Shown: positions 1 to 7,212, numbered from the stretch's first letter. The stretch is DNA of 9,378 nucleotides from Bacillota bacterium (GCA_030526765.1 JAUNCB010000028.1:1-9378), one strand, 5' to 3'. Numbers and translations are program-made. The notes: generated from the sequence alone by a model not told the origin.

Positions 1-1
1 G

Positions 2-2974
2 AATCTTGCGAAGGGCTATGTACCAGAATGGAATTTTGATCCTTCCGATCCTGATATTGGTTCGGTACTGGCGTTGCTTTTTGCAAACCAAATGAACAAA
101 AACATTGATCGATATAATAGTATGCTGGAGCGGTATCGCACAGAACTGGTAAACCTGATGGAGATTTCTCCACTGCCGGCACACCCTGCAGAGGCGACAG
201 TATTGATGGATGTTGTATCTGAAGCAGAGGAGGGGGTTTATATTCCTGCCCACAGCCGTCTGCTGTCAGATGTGGAAATGCAAAAGATCATATTTGAAAC
301 AGCTTTTCCCGTTTATCTGACACCGGCAAAGCTGCGGACAATGTTTATGACCTCCGGAAAAAAAGGCAGAGTGATTCCGATTAAGGGGGATCTGAAGAAA
401 AAGCCCTACGTTGAAGGTGTGGCGGAGGAAAAGAAGCAGGAAGTCTTTTTTGACGACGATGATGAAGAAAATGCAAATAAGATAAAACCCTTCAATTTGT
501 TCCAGTTTTCTAAGGAGGGTCTGGAGCGGCAGGCAGTGGTTCTCTTCCACAGCAGTATTTTTGATGTGGAAAATGAAACGATTTATTGCAGAATCACGGG
601 TTGTCCCGATTTTCTGCCTCGTTTGGCAGCGGGAGAATTCAGGTTTCTTTATTATACAGCAGATGGATTTATTCCTGTAGAGAATTGTCAGGTTATGGGC
701 AATCATATTCTGATCGTAAAGGAAAAGGCCAATGAGCCCGTTATGGTAGATGAAAAGGAATACAGCGTTTTTGTTCTGGAGGCGATGGAGCCCCAGCAGG
801 ATACCATTTCCTTTGATTCCATTTCCTTCTCTTCTGCAGGCAGTCCCAGAAATGCGGAATATGTGGGCAATGGGACAACAGACTTTGCAACAGAAAGATT
901 CTATCTGTTTGGAGACAGATTTTCCCTGTTCTCAGAATGTTATATTGGTATGAACCAGTATTTCAATAAAAAAGATGCAAAGATTACCATGAAATTTAAT
1001 ACGTCCTATGAGGATCGTTATGTAGGCCCCTCCAGACAGGAGGAGGATGCGGATCTGCGGATTATCAAAAGAAAACCCCATGCGGCAATGGATGTGCATG
1101 TTTCCTATGCCTATGCAGAGGAAATCTCTATTGAATATTATAACGGCATTGGCTGGAAGCGTCTGAAATGTGAAAAAGAGTATCGCCGTATGTTTGCAGA
1201 GCGAAATGAGGGCGAATATGAGATCACATTCCGCTGCCCCGATGACTGGAAGGAATCCTCCACGGGTGCCTTCAATGGCAGAACTCTGCGGATTCAGCTG
1301 CTTCGTTCGGATAACTGTTATTATCAGCCCTGCATTCATGTGGTTCCGATCCTCAGTGATCTGATGGTTTCGTATACATACGAAGAAAGATTTGAAAAGC
1401 CGGAAATCTGTCATGTGCTTTCCGGTACAGATAAAACGGATATTACAAAGAAGCTGAGAGAAGAAAAGAAATTTGTTGCATTCTCCAAGGGGCTGTATAA
1501 TGATACCTCCTTATATCTTGGCTTCAACAGAAAATTTGAAAATGGACCTGTCAGCCTGTGGTGGCAGCTTGAAGGCGAACAGCGGAATAAGAATATCAAA
1601 CTGCGGTATTACTATTCGACGATCCACGGCTTTAAGGAAATGAAGGTTGTTGATTATACGGCAAATCTCTCCAGAAGCGGTATTGTGCTGTTCCTGCCTC
1701 CTTCCGATATGGCAATGGTAGAGCTGGAAGGGCAGCGCCAGTGCTGGCTGCGGGTAACAGTGGATCATGGAACAGAGTTTGCTTCGTCTGTAAAACTGAA
1801 ACAGATCAGTACCAATGGTGTGACAGTGCATAACATTGAAACACTGGATGAAGAAGACTATTATCTGGATGAAGTGCGTCCGGAAATGGTATTTCCTCTG
1901 CGGGGAGAAGGTATTCTGGATGCAGAGGTATGGGTAAACGAATTGAATGAATACTCGGAAGAAGATATGCTTCGGCTGAAAGAAAAAATGCCGGAGAGAG
2001 TGCGGATCGAACGGAATTATCTGGGTGAGATCTCCGAATTCTTTGTAAAATGGGAGGAAACAGATCAGTTCTATCATTCCACTTCCGAAGACAGACATTA
2101 CATATTAGACCGTATGAACGGACGGATTCTGTTTGGTGACGGGGTTCGGGTACGGATACCCAGAAATATGGATGACGTTGCCTTTACCGTGCAGCTGCGC
2201 TGCTGCAATGGCGATATGGGGAATGTTCCTGCGAATACGATCACAGAAAGCAGCAGCAACTGGTTATTTGTGCAGAATATCTATAATCCGGAGGCTGCCT
2301 ATGGCGGAAGCGATATGGAAACCATGGAAAGAGCGCTGCAGCGTGGTGCAGGTCTGCTCAGCTCCCGCGGTCGTTTTGTAACAGAGCAGGATTATGAACG
2401 AGAGGTACTTTATTTCTCGGATACCATTGATAAGGCGGCTATTATTCCGGGTATCGGCAAGGATGGCGTTTATCGTGAGAAGATGCTGCATGTGGTGCTT
2501 CTGATGAAAGACTATCAGAAGGGGAAAAACTCCTTCTATCGTCTGCAGGATGAATTGAAAAAACATCTGCTGGAGCATTGTGAGCTTGCTATCGATCCGA
2601 AGGAGCTGCAGATGGAGGAACCGATTTTTGTTGAGATCAGTGTAGATGTATGGGCAGAGGTTATGCGTATGGAGGATAGCTTTGAGATCCAGACACTGGC
2701 AAAGGATGTACTGACAAAATATCTGAATCCTATCGCAACGGAAAACAGCAAAGGCTGGAATATTGGACAGATGCCCAGAAATGCGCAGATCATGATGAAA
2801 CTCAACAGCCTGAAGAACAGAGTAATGATCCGTCAGGTCGTTGTTACAGCAAAATATGAGGATGATGATGGGGTGCACGAAGTGGCATTGAATGAACTGA
2901 AGGTATCTCCTTTCATGGTAGTATGCAATGGGAAGCATAATATCCATATTTCTCCCATGCAGGATGTTGAATAA
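2..2974 (+). CDS. Baseplate J/gp6-like protein of a contractile tail or injection system (5' end cut by window)
   Basis: A baseplate wedge protein of contractile tail machines (P2 gpJ / T4 gp6 / Afp11-Pvc11 type; resembles the 'putative baseplate assembly protein' family). The frame is open to the left edge, so the TTG at 74 is not the true start; 990 residues are visible. The N-terminal part has the family's helical signature (PEW..., PSDPD near 26-55) followed by an IPAHS/IIFET segment near 239-298, which matches the 'IPAGT...FET' pattern of J proteins. Further on come a G-R-I-L-F-G-D-G motif near 2119-2145, GNVPANT near 2218-2238, GGSDMET near 2303-2325 and an R-F-V-T-E-Q-D-Y-E motif near 2370-2400, all in the order expected for baseplate J. 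The long stretch between (about 500-2000) is beta-rich and poorly recognisable. It carries an acidic tract at 452-472. It is the first gene seen of a three-gene run; the next gene starts 14 nt after its stop. The family call is firm; which system it belongs to is inference. Confidence 0.88.
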   Translation, partial: NLAKGYVPEWNFDPSDPDIGSVLALLFANQMNKNIDRYNSMLERYRTELVNLMEISPLPAHPAEATVLMDVVSEAEEGVYIPAHSRLLSDVEMQKIIFETAFPVYLTPAKLRTMFMTSGKKGRVIPIKGDLKKKPYVEGVAEEKKQEVFFDDDDEENANKIKPFNLFQFSKEGLERQAVVLFHSSIFDVENETIYCRITGCPDFLPRLAAGEFRFLYYTADGFIPVENCQVMGNHILIVKEKANEPVMVDEKEYSVFVLEAMEPQQDTISFDSISFSSAGSPRNAEYVGNGTTDFATERFYLFGDRFSLFSECYIGMNQYFNKKDAKITMKFNTSYEDRYVGPSRQEEDADLRIIKRKPHAAMDVHVSYAYAEEISIEYYNGIGWKRLKCEKEYRRMFAERNEGEYEITFRCPDDWKESSTGAFNGRTLRIQLLRSDNCYYQPCIHVVPILSDLMVSYTYEERFEKPEICHVLSGTDKTDITKKLREEKKFVAFSKGLYNDTSLYLGFNRKFENGPVSLWWQLEGEQRNKNIKLRYYYSTIHGFKEMKVVDYTANLSRSGIVLFLPPSDMAMVELEGQRQCWLRVTVDHGTEFASSVKLKQISTNGVTVHNIETLDEEDYYLDEVRPEMVFPLRGEGILDAEVWVNELNEYSEEDMLRLKEKMPERVRIERNYLGEISEFFVKWEETDQFYHSTSEDRHYILDRMNGRILFGDGVRVRIPRNMDDVAFTVQLRCCNGDMGNVPANTITESSSNWLFVQNIYNPEAAYGGSDMETMERALQRGAGLLSSRGRFVTEQDYEREVLYFSDTIDKAAIIPGIGKDGVYREKMLHVVLLMKDYQKGKNSFYRLQDELKKHLLEHCELAIDPKELQMEEPIFVEISVDVWAEVMRMEDSFEIQTLAKDVLTKYLNPIATENSKGWNIGQMPRNAQIMMKLNSLKNRVMIRQVVVTAKYEDDDGVHEVALNELKVSPFMVVCNGKHNIHISPMQDVE

Positions 2975-2988
2975 TAGGAGGCGGCAAT

Positions 2989-5076
2989 ATGTTAAGTCAT
3001 CATATGCTTCAAGAGCTAACTTTTGAAAACTTAATACAGGAAGCCAGAAATCAGATCCCTCTTTATACACAGGAATGGACCAATTTCAACCCTTCTGATC
3101 CTGCGGAGACCATTTTGGAAAACCTTTCTGCATTTACCATCATGCAGCAGGCGTATATTGACCGAATGCCGGAGGCAGCTCAGGAAAAATTATTTGCCAT
3201 GGCTGGATTTTTCAAAGGAAAAGGCAGAAATGCACGTATTCTTTTAGAAGCGAGAAATGTGGAAGAGCCGGTACGTATTCCGGCAGGACAGCGTTTTCAG
3301 GTTGGGGAGATCCTGTTTGAAACCAATCGGGAAAATATATTGAATGGATATAAGCTGACAGGTATTTATGGCAGACAGAATGAGGAGGTTGTAGATTACA
3401 GCTTTATTCTGGATGAAGATTATCCTGTGGATGCGGCAATCTTTACAGAAAAACCGCAGGTTGGAATGGAAATTTATCTGGTTATGGATGGCATGGTGAA
3501 TGCAGGAGAAGAAGTAATTTTCCATGTTGATCTGGCAAAGGATTATAAAAGAAATGCATTTACAGGGGAAAACCTGTTTGCAGAAATTCAGTGGCAGCTT
3601 TATACAGAAAAAGGTTTTGTGAATCTTCGGATGAAGGACGGAACAGGCTGTCTTTTGAACAGCGGAGAAATGCGCTTTCGTGTTCCCAAGGAAAAGCTGG
3701 CAATTTATGAAGAATTCCCTCAGAAGGGCTATGTGGTTCGCGGTATTCTGAAGCGGGCAGATTATGATATTTTCCCGAAGATTGCGAAGATCAGCGGATT
3801 TCTGTTTGAGGTATGGCAGAAGGAAAAGAAATCCATCTGTTATACTTACGGCAGGGTACAAAGCTTTGAGCTTTTCAGTGATATTCTGGAGGAGGGCTAT
3901 CTGCGGGTGTTCTGTAAGGAAACACAGAATGGTCCCTACTATCTTTATGAACAGGAGAAGCCCTGGTCAGATAAGGGCAGATATTATCGTCTGGAACGGA
4001 TCGATTATGGGATCTATCGTTTTAGCTTTGATAAAGAAGCCTTTGGTTTCGCTCCCGGGAATCTGGATAATGCGGTAAAGCTGGTGGCATATAATGAAGA
4101 TATGATGCGTCAGCAGGATCTGGGCATGCTGTACGGCTACGATAATCAGGAAATCATTCTGCCCAACAGACATGTTGTAAAAGAAGGGTTTACGATCATT
4201 GCGGAAAAACAGAATGAAGCAGGAGAAAAGGTATATTCCTTTGTGAAGCCTTCCAGTGACAGGGAAGATGAATTCCATTATACACTGTTGGAGAATGATG
4301 GGATCGTGCGGGTAGATGAGGCTGCAGGCTTTATCGGCTGCAGGATTTTCCTGGGCGGCTTTGCTGTCAGCAAAGGGCCGGAGGGCAATGTTCGTGCAGG
4401 CAGTCAGTTTTTCCCCATCGGCTATCGGAGCGATGTGGTATTCCGCAATCCTGCGGCAGGAACGGGAGGCTGCTTTGCAGAAACCGTTTACGATGTACGC
4501 AGACGCCTGATCGAAGATCTTAGAAAGCATTATACAGCCGTAGAAGCGAAGGATTATGAAGATCTGGTTCGTACAACACCGGAACTTTGCATTCGTAAGG
4601 TAAAGGCGGTCAGAGATGGGCATCAGAATTCTATTCAGGTAACAGCGATGCCCATGTGTAATGAAGAATTCCCGCTGCTGAGCGAGATCTATCAAAAGGC
4701 GATCAGAGAAAGACTGGAGAAGGCAAGACTTCTGACAGTTAATATTGATCTGCAGCAGCCTGTTTATGTACCGGTTCATGTAAGAGGAACGATTTATGTG
4801 AAACCGCATTACGAAGGCTGTAAGGAACAGATCGAAGAACTGATTATTCAGGAATTGGACTATATTAATTCTGAAAGAAATTTTGGGGATCGATTCCATT
4901 TTGATGAATTATTCCATCTGATCGAATCTCTTCCCTGTGTAAAATATATTTATGAATTAACAGTAACACCGAATAATTCGCTGCATGCCGCCATAAAAGG
5001 TCTGGACATCCAGCCAAAGGATAATTGTTTGTTATATCCCGGTGAAATCGCACTGGAGCTGAATACGACAGAGTAA
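2989..5076 (+). CDS. Second baseplate J-like wedge protein
   Basis: A 695-residue second baseplate protein, paralogous in plan to the upstream gene. Its N terminus (residues 22-55) repeats the same pattern, EW-x-NF-x-PSDP followed by an amphipathic helix, and residues 96-113 carry RIPAGQRF...FETNR, the J-family 'IPAG...FET' signature. The C-terminal part has GPEGNV (G466-N467-V468), NPAAGTGG near 488-495, and a D522-Y523-E524 motif followed by alternating strands and helices, as in the J C-terminal domain. No clean FGDG motif is seen; the nearest candidate is FGFAPGN near residue 355, and about 110 residues separate it from GNV, against about 25 in the upstream gene, so an insertion is likely. 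The ATG at 2989 is chosen because AGGAGG at 2976-2981 lies 7 nt before it. In known contractile systems two different wedge subunits form a (gp6)2-gp7-like heterotrimer; this gene could be the second kind. That role is inferred from family and order. Confidence 0.85.
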   Translation: MLSHHMLQELTFENLIQEARNQIPLYTQEWTNFNPSDPAETILENLSAFTIMQQAYIDRMPEAAQEKLFAMAGFFKGKGRNARILLEARNVEEPVRIPAGQRFQVGEILFETNRENILNGYKLTGIYGRQNEEVVDYSFILDEDYPVDAAIFTEKPQVGMEIYLVMDGMVNAGEEVIFHVDLAKDYKRNAFTGENLFAEIQWQLYTEKGFVNLRMKDGTGCLLNSGEMRFRVPKEKLAIYEEFPQKGYVVRGILKRADYDIFPKIAKISGFLFEVWQKEKKSICYTYGRVQSFELFSDILEEGYLRVFCKETQNGPYYLYEQEKPWSDKGRYYRLERIDYGIYRFSFDKEAFGFAPGNLDNAVKLVAYNEDMMRQQDLGMLYGYDNQEIILPNRHVVKEGFTIIAEKQNEAGEKVYSFVKPSSDREDEFHYTLLENDGIVRVDEAAGFIGCRIFLGGFAVSKGPEGNVRAGSQFFPIGYRSDVVFRNPAAGTGGCFAETVYDVRRRLIEDLRKHYTAVEAKDYEDLVRTTPELCIRKVKAVRDGHQNSIQVTAMPMCNEEFPLLSEIYQKAIRERLEKARLLTVNIDLQQPVYVPVHVRGTIYVKPHYEGCKEQIEELIIQELDYINSERNFGDRFHFDELFHLIESLPCVKYIYELTVTPNNSLHAAIKGLDIQPKDNCLLYPGEIALELNTTE

Positions 5077-5089
5077 AGGAGGGAACGAA

Positions 5090-6196
5090 ATGGCTGAATA
5101 TCGTAAATATTCCATAAAGAAAAATCGCTTTCATCGTTCTTTCCTTACAGGGATGATACCGGAAGGGGAGCATACATTACAGCTGGATGAAAATGTATAT
5201 CGTCGTGTTTTCATTTCTGATGCCATTGATGGTGTGGAAAAAAATGCAGCCTGGGGTAGATTTCGTGTAAACTGCGATCTGTCGGAAGATATGGTAATGA
5301 CTGTTTATGCAGTTGCAACCAATGAGCGCAGTGTATGGCTGAATGACGAAGAATTTCAACATGAAGAGGTTCTTTACGATGAGGAAACAAGTCTGGACCT
5401 GAAAAAGAATTTCATGGAATATGCAGGTGCGCTGAAGGCGATCAATCAGAATGATATTCTTCTGTATGAGCTGGAGGGCAGATATCTGTATCTTATGATC
5501 GAAGTAATCGGGCTTGGGAAGGGCAGCCTTTCCAATATCTATGTAGATAACAAAGGGGACTTTTTCATGGATACCTTCCCTGAGGTTTACAGGGAGCACA
5601 ACAGCTTTTTCCATAGATATATTTCCGTATTTTCTTCTTTATATCTTGATTTTCAGGATAAGGTGGACGGCATTGCATCCATGCTGGATATAGATACGGC
5701 TCCCGTAGAGCTGCTGCCGACCTTCGGCCGCTGGATGGGATTGGATATCAGCGGTGATTTTCTGAAAGAGGACAGACTGCGCCTTCTGGTAAAAGAGGCT
5801 TATCAGCTGAATCGGATCAAGGGAACAAAACTGGCACTGGAGCGCCTTTCCGAAATTATTCTGGGCGAAAAGGCGATCATTCTGGAAAAGAATGTATTAC
5901 GGGATGATGTACAGACCAAGGATGTGCAGTTCTATGAGGAATTGTACGGGAAAGGCACCTTTGATGTTACTATGCTGATTCATACTTTTGTACCGGAGAA
6001 TCAGAAATCTCAGCTGATGTTTCTGCTGAATCAGTTTAAGCCGGTCAGAAGCAATCTGATTATCCGCTTCCTGGATGCAAAGGGCAATCTGGACAGCCAT
6101 ACCTATATGGATATGAATGCTTATATTGAAGAAACAGAATCCGGTGCATTGGATCATAAGCAGGGCATGGATGGAAATATTATTATTTTGGAGTAA
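5090..6196 (+). CDS. P2 gpI-like phage tail protein (TIGR02242-type) of the baseplate
   Basis: A 368-residue tail protein that in P2-like and extracellular injection systems sits at the baseplate edge, next to the J-like wedge proteins, and often links to fibres. Residues 1-155 look like a beta-sandwich module; the segment LEGRYLYLMIEVIG (128-141) is typical of the N-terminal half of these proteins. Residues 162-260 carry the core: FPEVYRE (163-169), a helix with FFHRYISVF, MLDID-x-APVELLPTFGRWMGLDI (198-220) and RIKGTKLALERL (242-253). The C terminus has a strand KPVRSNLIIRF followed by HTYMDMNAYI. AAAGGAGG at 5075-5082 overlaps the stop of the previous gene and supports the ATG at 5090. It is the last gene of the contractile-tail run; no terminator is seen after it. 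No fibre, tape-measure, sheath, tube or ATPase gene is in this window. The family call is good; the exact position in the particle is inference. Confidence 0.85.
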   Translation: MAEYRKYSIKKNRFHRSFLTGMIPEGEHTLQLDENVYRRVFISDAIDGVEKNAAWGRFRVNCDLSEDMVMTVYAVATNERSVWLNDEEFQHEEVLYDEETSLDLKKNFMEYAGALKAINQNDILLYELEGRYLYLMIEVIGLGKGSLSNIYVDNKGDFFMDTFPEVYREHNSFFHRYISVFSSLYLDFQDKVDGIASMLDIDTAPVELLPTFGRWMGLDISGDFLKEDRLRLLVKEAYQLNRIKGTKLALERLSEIILGEKAIILEKNVLRDDVQTKDVQFYEELYGKGTFDVTMLIHTFVPENQKSQLMFLLNQFKPVRSNLIIRFLDAKGNLDSHTYMDMNAYIEETESGALDHKQGMDGNIIILE

Positions 6197-6222
6197 TATG
6201 AAAAACTATCGAGGATGTCCTC

Positions 6223-6251
6223 TTGCGAAATATTTTCGGATATGATATTAT
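6223..6251 (+). promoter_or_regulatory. Candidate extended -10 promoter for the STAS gene
   Basis: TTGCGA (6223-6228) lies 17 bp upstream of TATTAT (6246-6251), which is preceded by TGA (6243-6245), an extended -10. A second exact TATAAT sits just downstream at 6249-6254. The start of transcription would be near 6258, about 25 nt before the ATG. This would free the STAS gene from the contractile-tail operon. It is read from consensus only and is not proven. Confidence 0.5.
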
Positions 6252-6259
6252 AATCATAT
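6240..6259 (+). repeat. 20-bp inverted repeat over the candidate -10 (possible operator)
   Basis: ATATGAT (6240-6246) and ATCATAT (6253-6259) are exact reverse complements separated by 6 bp. The pair covers the -10 element of the candidate promoter. A second smaller pair, CGAAA (6226-6230) and TTTCG (6234-6238), lies in the -35/-10 spacer. They could be binding sites for a dimeric regulator. AT-rich DNA produces such repeats by chance, so the evidence is modest. Confidence 0.35.
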
Positions 6260-6283
6260 TGGAAAGAAGAGAGGGATGTTGAT

Positions 6284-6583
6284 ATGGAAATAATTACGAC
6301 AAGAGATAATGATATCATAACTATTTCTGTTGAAGGCAGAGTAGATACAAATACAAGTCCGCAGCTTCAGGATGCTATTCTGAAAAGCTTTCAGAAAGTA
6401 AATCAGGTAGTATTGGATTTTGAAAAATGTGCATATGTTTCCAGTGCCGGTTTGCGTGCATTGCTGATTGGTCAGAAAACCGCAAACTCTAAAAAAGGTG
6501 TTATGAAACTGGTACATGTGCCTGAGATATTGATGTCTGTTTTACAGGTATCCGGATTTATCAATATCTTGACAATAGAGTAA
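6284..6583 (+). CDS. STAS-domain anti-sigma-factor antagonist (SpoIIAA/RsbV-like)
   Basis: A 99-residue single STAS domain, the usual size of SpoIIAA/RsbV. In this family the unphosphorylated form binds the anti-sigma kinase and releases a partner; phosphorylation of one serine blocks it. The visible motif is YVSSAGLRALL (residues 51-61). Aligned to the DSSG of SpoIIAA, S54 is the likely phosphoserine. The usual Asp before it is replaced by S53 and the following Ser/Thr by A55; the S-S-A-G-L-R variant is common in this broad family. Residues 3-21 and 41-50 give the first strand pair and the buried strand (VVLDFEKCAY), as expected. The ATG at 6284 is preceded by GAGGG at 6271-6275. The gene has its own candidate promoter and a strong terminator just after it, so it is probably expressed separately from the kinase-like gene downstream, its likely partner. 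The target (sigma factor or other) is unknown. Confidence 0.9.
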   Translation: MEIITTRDNDIITISVEGRVDTNTSPQLQDAILKSFQKVNQVVLDFEKCAYVSSAGLRALLIGQKTANSKKGVMKLVHVPEILMSVLQVSGFINILTIE

Positions 6584-6587
6584 AATG

Positions 6588-6627
6588 CAGGGCTTTGTAT
6601 GATTTTACAGAGCCCTGGTTTTGTTTG
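6588..6627 (+). terminator. Intrinsic terminator after the STAS gene
   Basis: CAGGGCTTTGTA (6588-6599) pairs with TACAGAGCCCTG (6606-6617) to give a 12-bp stem with one G-T pair and a 6-nt loop. GTTTTGTTTG follows (6618-6627). The stem begins 4 nt after the stop codon. It separates the STAS gene from the kinase-like gene. Confidence 0.9.
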
Positions 6628-6683
6628 TAGGCGGAGCAAATCAGTTTGATGATAGTGGCATGCTTTGTCTCTCTGATAAAGAT

Positions 6684-6695
6684 AGGGGGGGCGGG
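6684..6695 (+). promoter_or_regulatory. G-rich ribosome-binding region with a 7-G tract; decides the kinase gene start
   Basis: A-G7-C-GGG (6684-6695) sits 4-15 nt before the TTG at 6700. It is the only good Shine-Dalgarno-like sequence near the N terminus of the kinase-like gene, and it favours the TTG at 6700 over the upstream TTG 6646 / ATG 6649. The G7 run (6685-6691) is a homopolymer that could slip in replication and change ribosome-site spacing. Confidence 0.55.
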
Positions 6696-6699
6696 ATTT

Positions 6700-7113
6700 T
6701 TGAAGGAAATTACGCTGAAAGCAGAGTTAACTCGTTTGGATGAGGTTATAGAATTCCTGAATAAAGAGCTGGAGGCAGAAAACTGTTCCATGTTTACGAT
6801 CCTGCAGATGGATATTGCCGTGGAAGAGCTGTTTGTCAATATCGCAAACTATGCCTACGATCCGGAAGAAGGAGCAGTGACGATTCAGGTCGTTTTTGAG
6901 GATGATATGGTTCATGTTATATTTATTGACAGCGGCAAACCATACAATCCATGGGAAAAAAAGGACCCGGATACAACCTTGAATGCTGAGGAGCGGACGG
7001 TTGGCGGATTGGGCATCTATATGGTAAAAAAGAGTATGAACTATGTAGATTATTCTTATGAAGATGGGAAAAATATTCTGACGATTAAGAAAAATATCCG
7101 TGAAGATGTTTAA
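6700..7113 (+). CDS. RsbW/SpoIIAB-like ATP-binding serine kinase (anti-sigma factor family)
   Basis: A GHKL/HATPase_c_2 kinase-fold protein of 137 residues from the TTG at 6700, the usual RsbW/SpoIIAB length. Members phosphorylate a STAS antagonist and bind a sigma factor or other target. The Bergerat ATP-site motifs are clear: N-box EELFVNIANYAY (E42-E43, N47), G1 box DSGKPYNP (D77, G79) and G2 box GGLGIYMVKKSMN (G102-G105). I chose TTG 6700 because a G-rich ribosome site ends 4 nt before it and because KEITLKAEL looks like a normal family N terminus. Starting at 6646 or 6649 would add 17-18 hydrophobic residues with no good ribosome site. The STAS gene just upstream is its likely substrate, but a terminator lies between them. 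No sigma factor gene follows, so the output of the switch lies elsewhere. No clear promoter was found; one may lie in 6628-6699. Confidence 0.88.
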   Translation: MKEITLKAELTRLDEVIEFLNKELEAENCSMFTILQMDIAVEELFVNIANYAYDPEEGAVTIQVVFEDDMVHVIFIDSGKPYNPWEKKDPDTTLNAEERTVGGLGIYMVKKSMNYVDYSYEDGKNILTIKKNIREDV

Positions 7114-7120
7114 GAGAGAG

Positions 7121-7154
7121 GCGTTATCGTATTTATGCGGTAACGCTTTTGTTT
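7121..7154 (+). terminator. Intrinsic terminator after the kinase-like gene
   Basis: GCGTTATCG (7121-7129) pairs with CGGTAACGC (7138-7146) as a 9-bp stem with one G-T pair and an 8-nt loop. TTTTGTTT follows (7147-7154). It starts 7 nt after the stop codon. Confidence 0.88.
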
Positions 7155-7181
7155 GTATTCTGTCTGCAAATTTGATATACT
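7153..7181 (+). promoter_or_regulatory. Candidate extended -10 promoter for the YgiQ-family gene
   Basis: TATACT (7176-7181), preceded by TGA (7173-7175), makes an extended -10. A weak -35, TTGTAT (7153-7158), lies 17 bp upstream and overlaps the T-run of the preceding terminator. The start of transcription would be near 7188, about 25 nt before the ATG. This is read from consensus only. Confidence 0.5.
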
Positions 7182-7212
7182 GAAAAAAGACGAAAAGTAA
7201 GGAGGGAATGCG

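Noticed and set aside
74..76. TTG at 74 as start of the large J-like gene
   Set aside because: The frame is open to the left edge and the residues before it (PEW, PSDPD) are part of the family's N-terminal signature.
4320..4344. Direct repeat of GGCTGCAGG (4320-4328 and 4336-4344)
   Set aside because: It lies inside coding sequence and is explained by similar codons for Ala/Gly/Cys; there are no further copies.
2264..4899. Long - strand open frames across the baseplate genes (2264-3070, 3244-3861, 3967-4899)
   Set aside because: All lie inside well-supported + strand genes and have His/Cys/Ile-rich translations typical of antisense frames.
6211..6222. GAGG-ATGT-CCTC hairpin as terminator of the baseplate operon
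   Set aside because: The stem is only 4-5 bp and there is no T-run directly after it.
6198..6245. 15-codon ORF (ATG at 6198) just after the gpI-like gene
   Set aside because: The ribosome-site spacing is only 4 nt, the frame is very short, and it runs through the candidate promoter.
6646..6651. TTG 6646 or ATG 6649 as start of the kinase-like gene
   Set aside because: The nearest GGAG (6633-6636) is 9-12 nt away and the added residues are hydrophobic and unlike the family; the G-rich site before 6700 fits better. It is not excluded.
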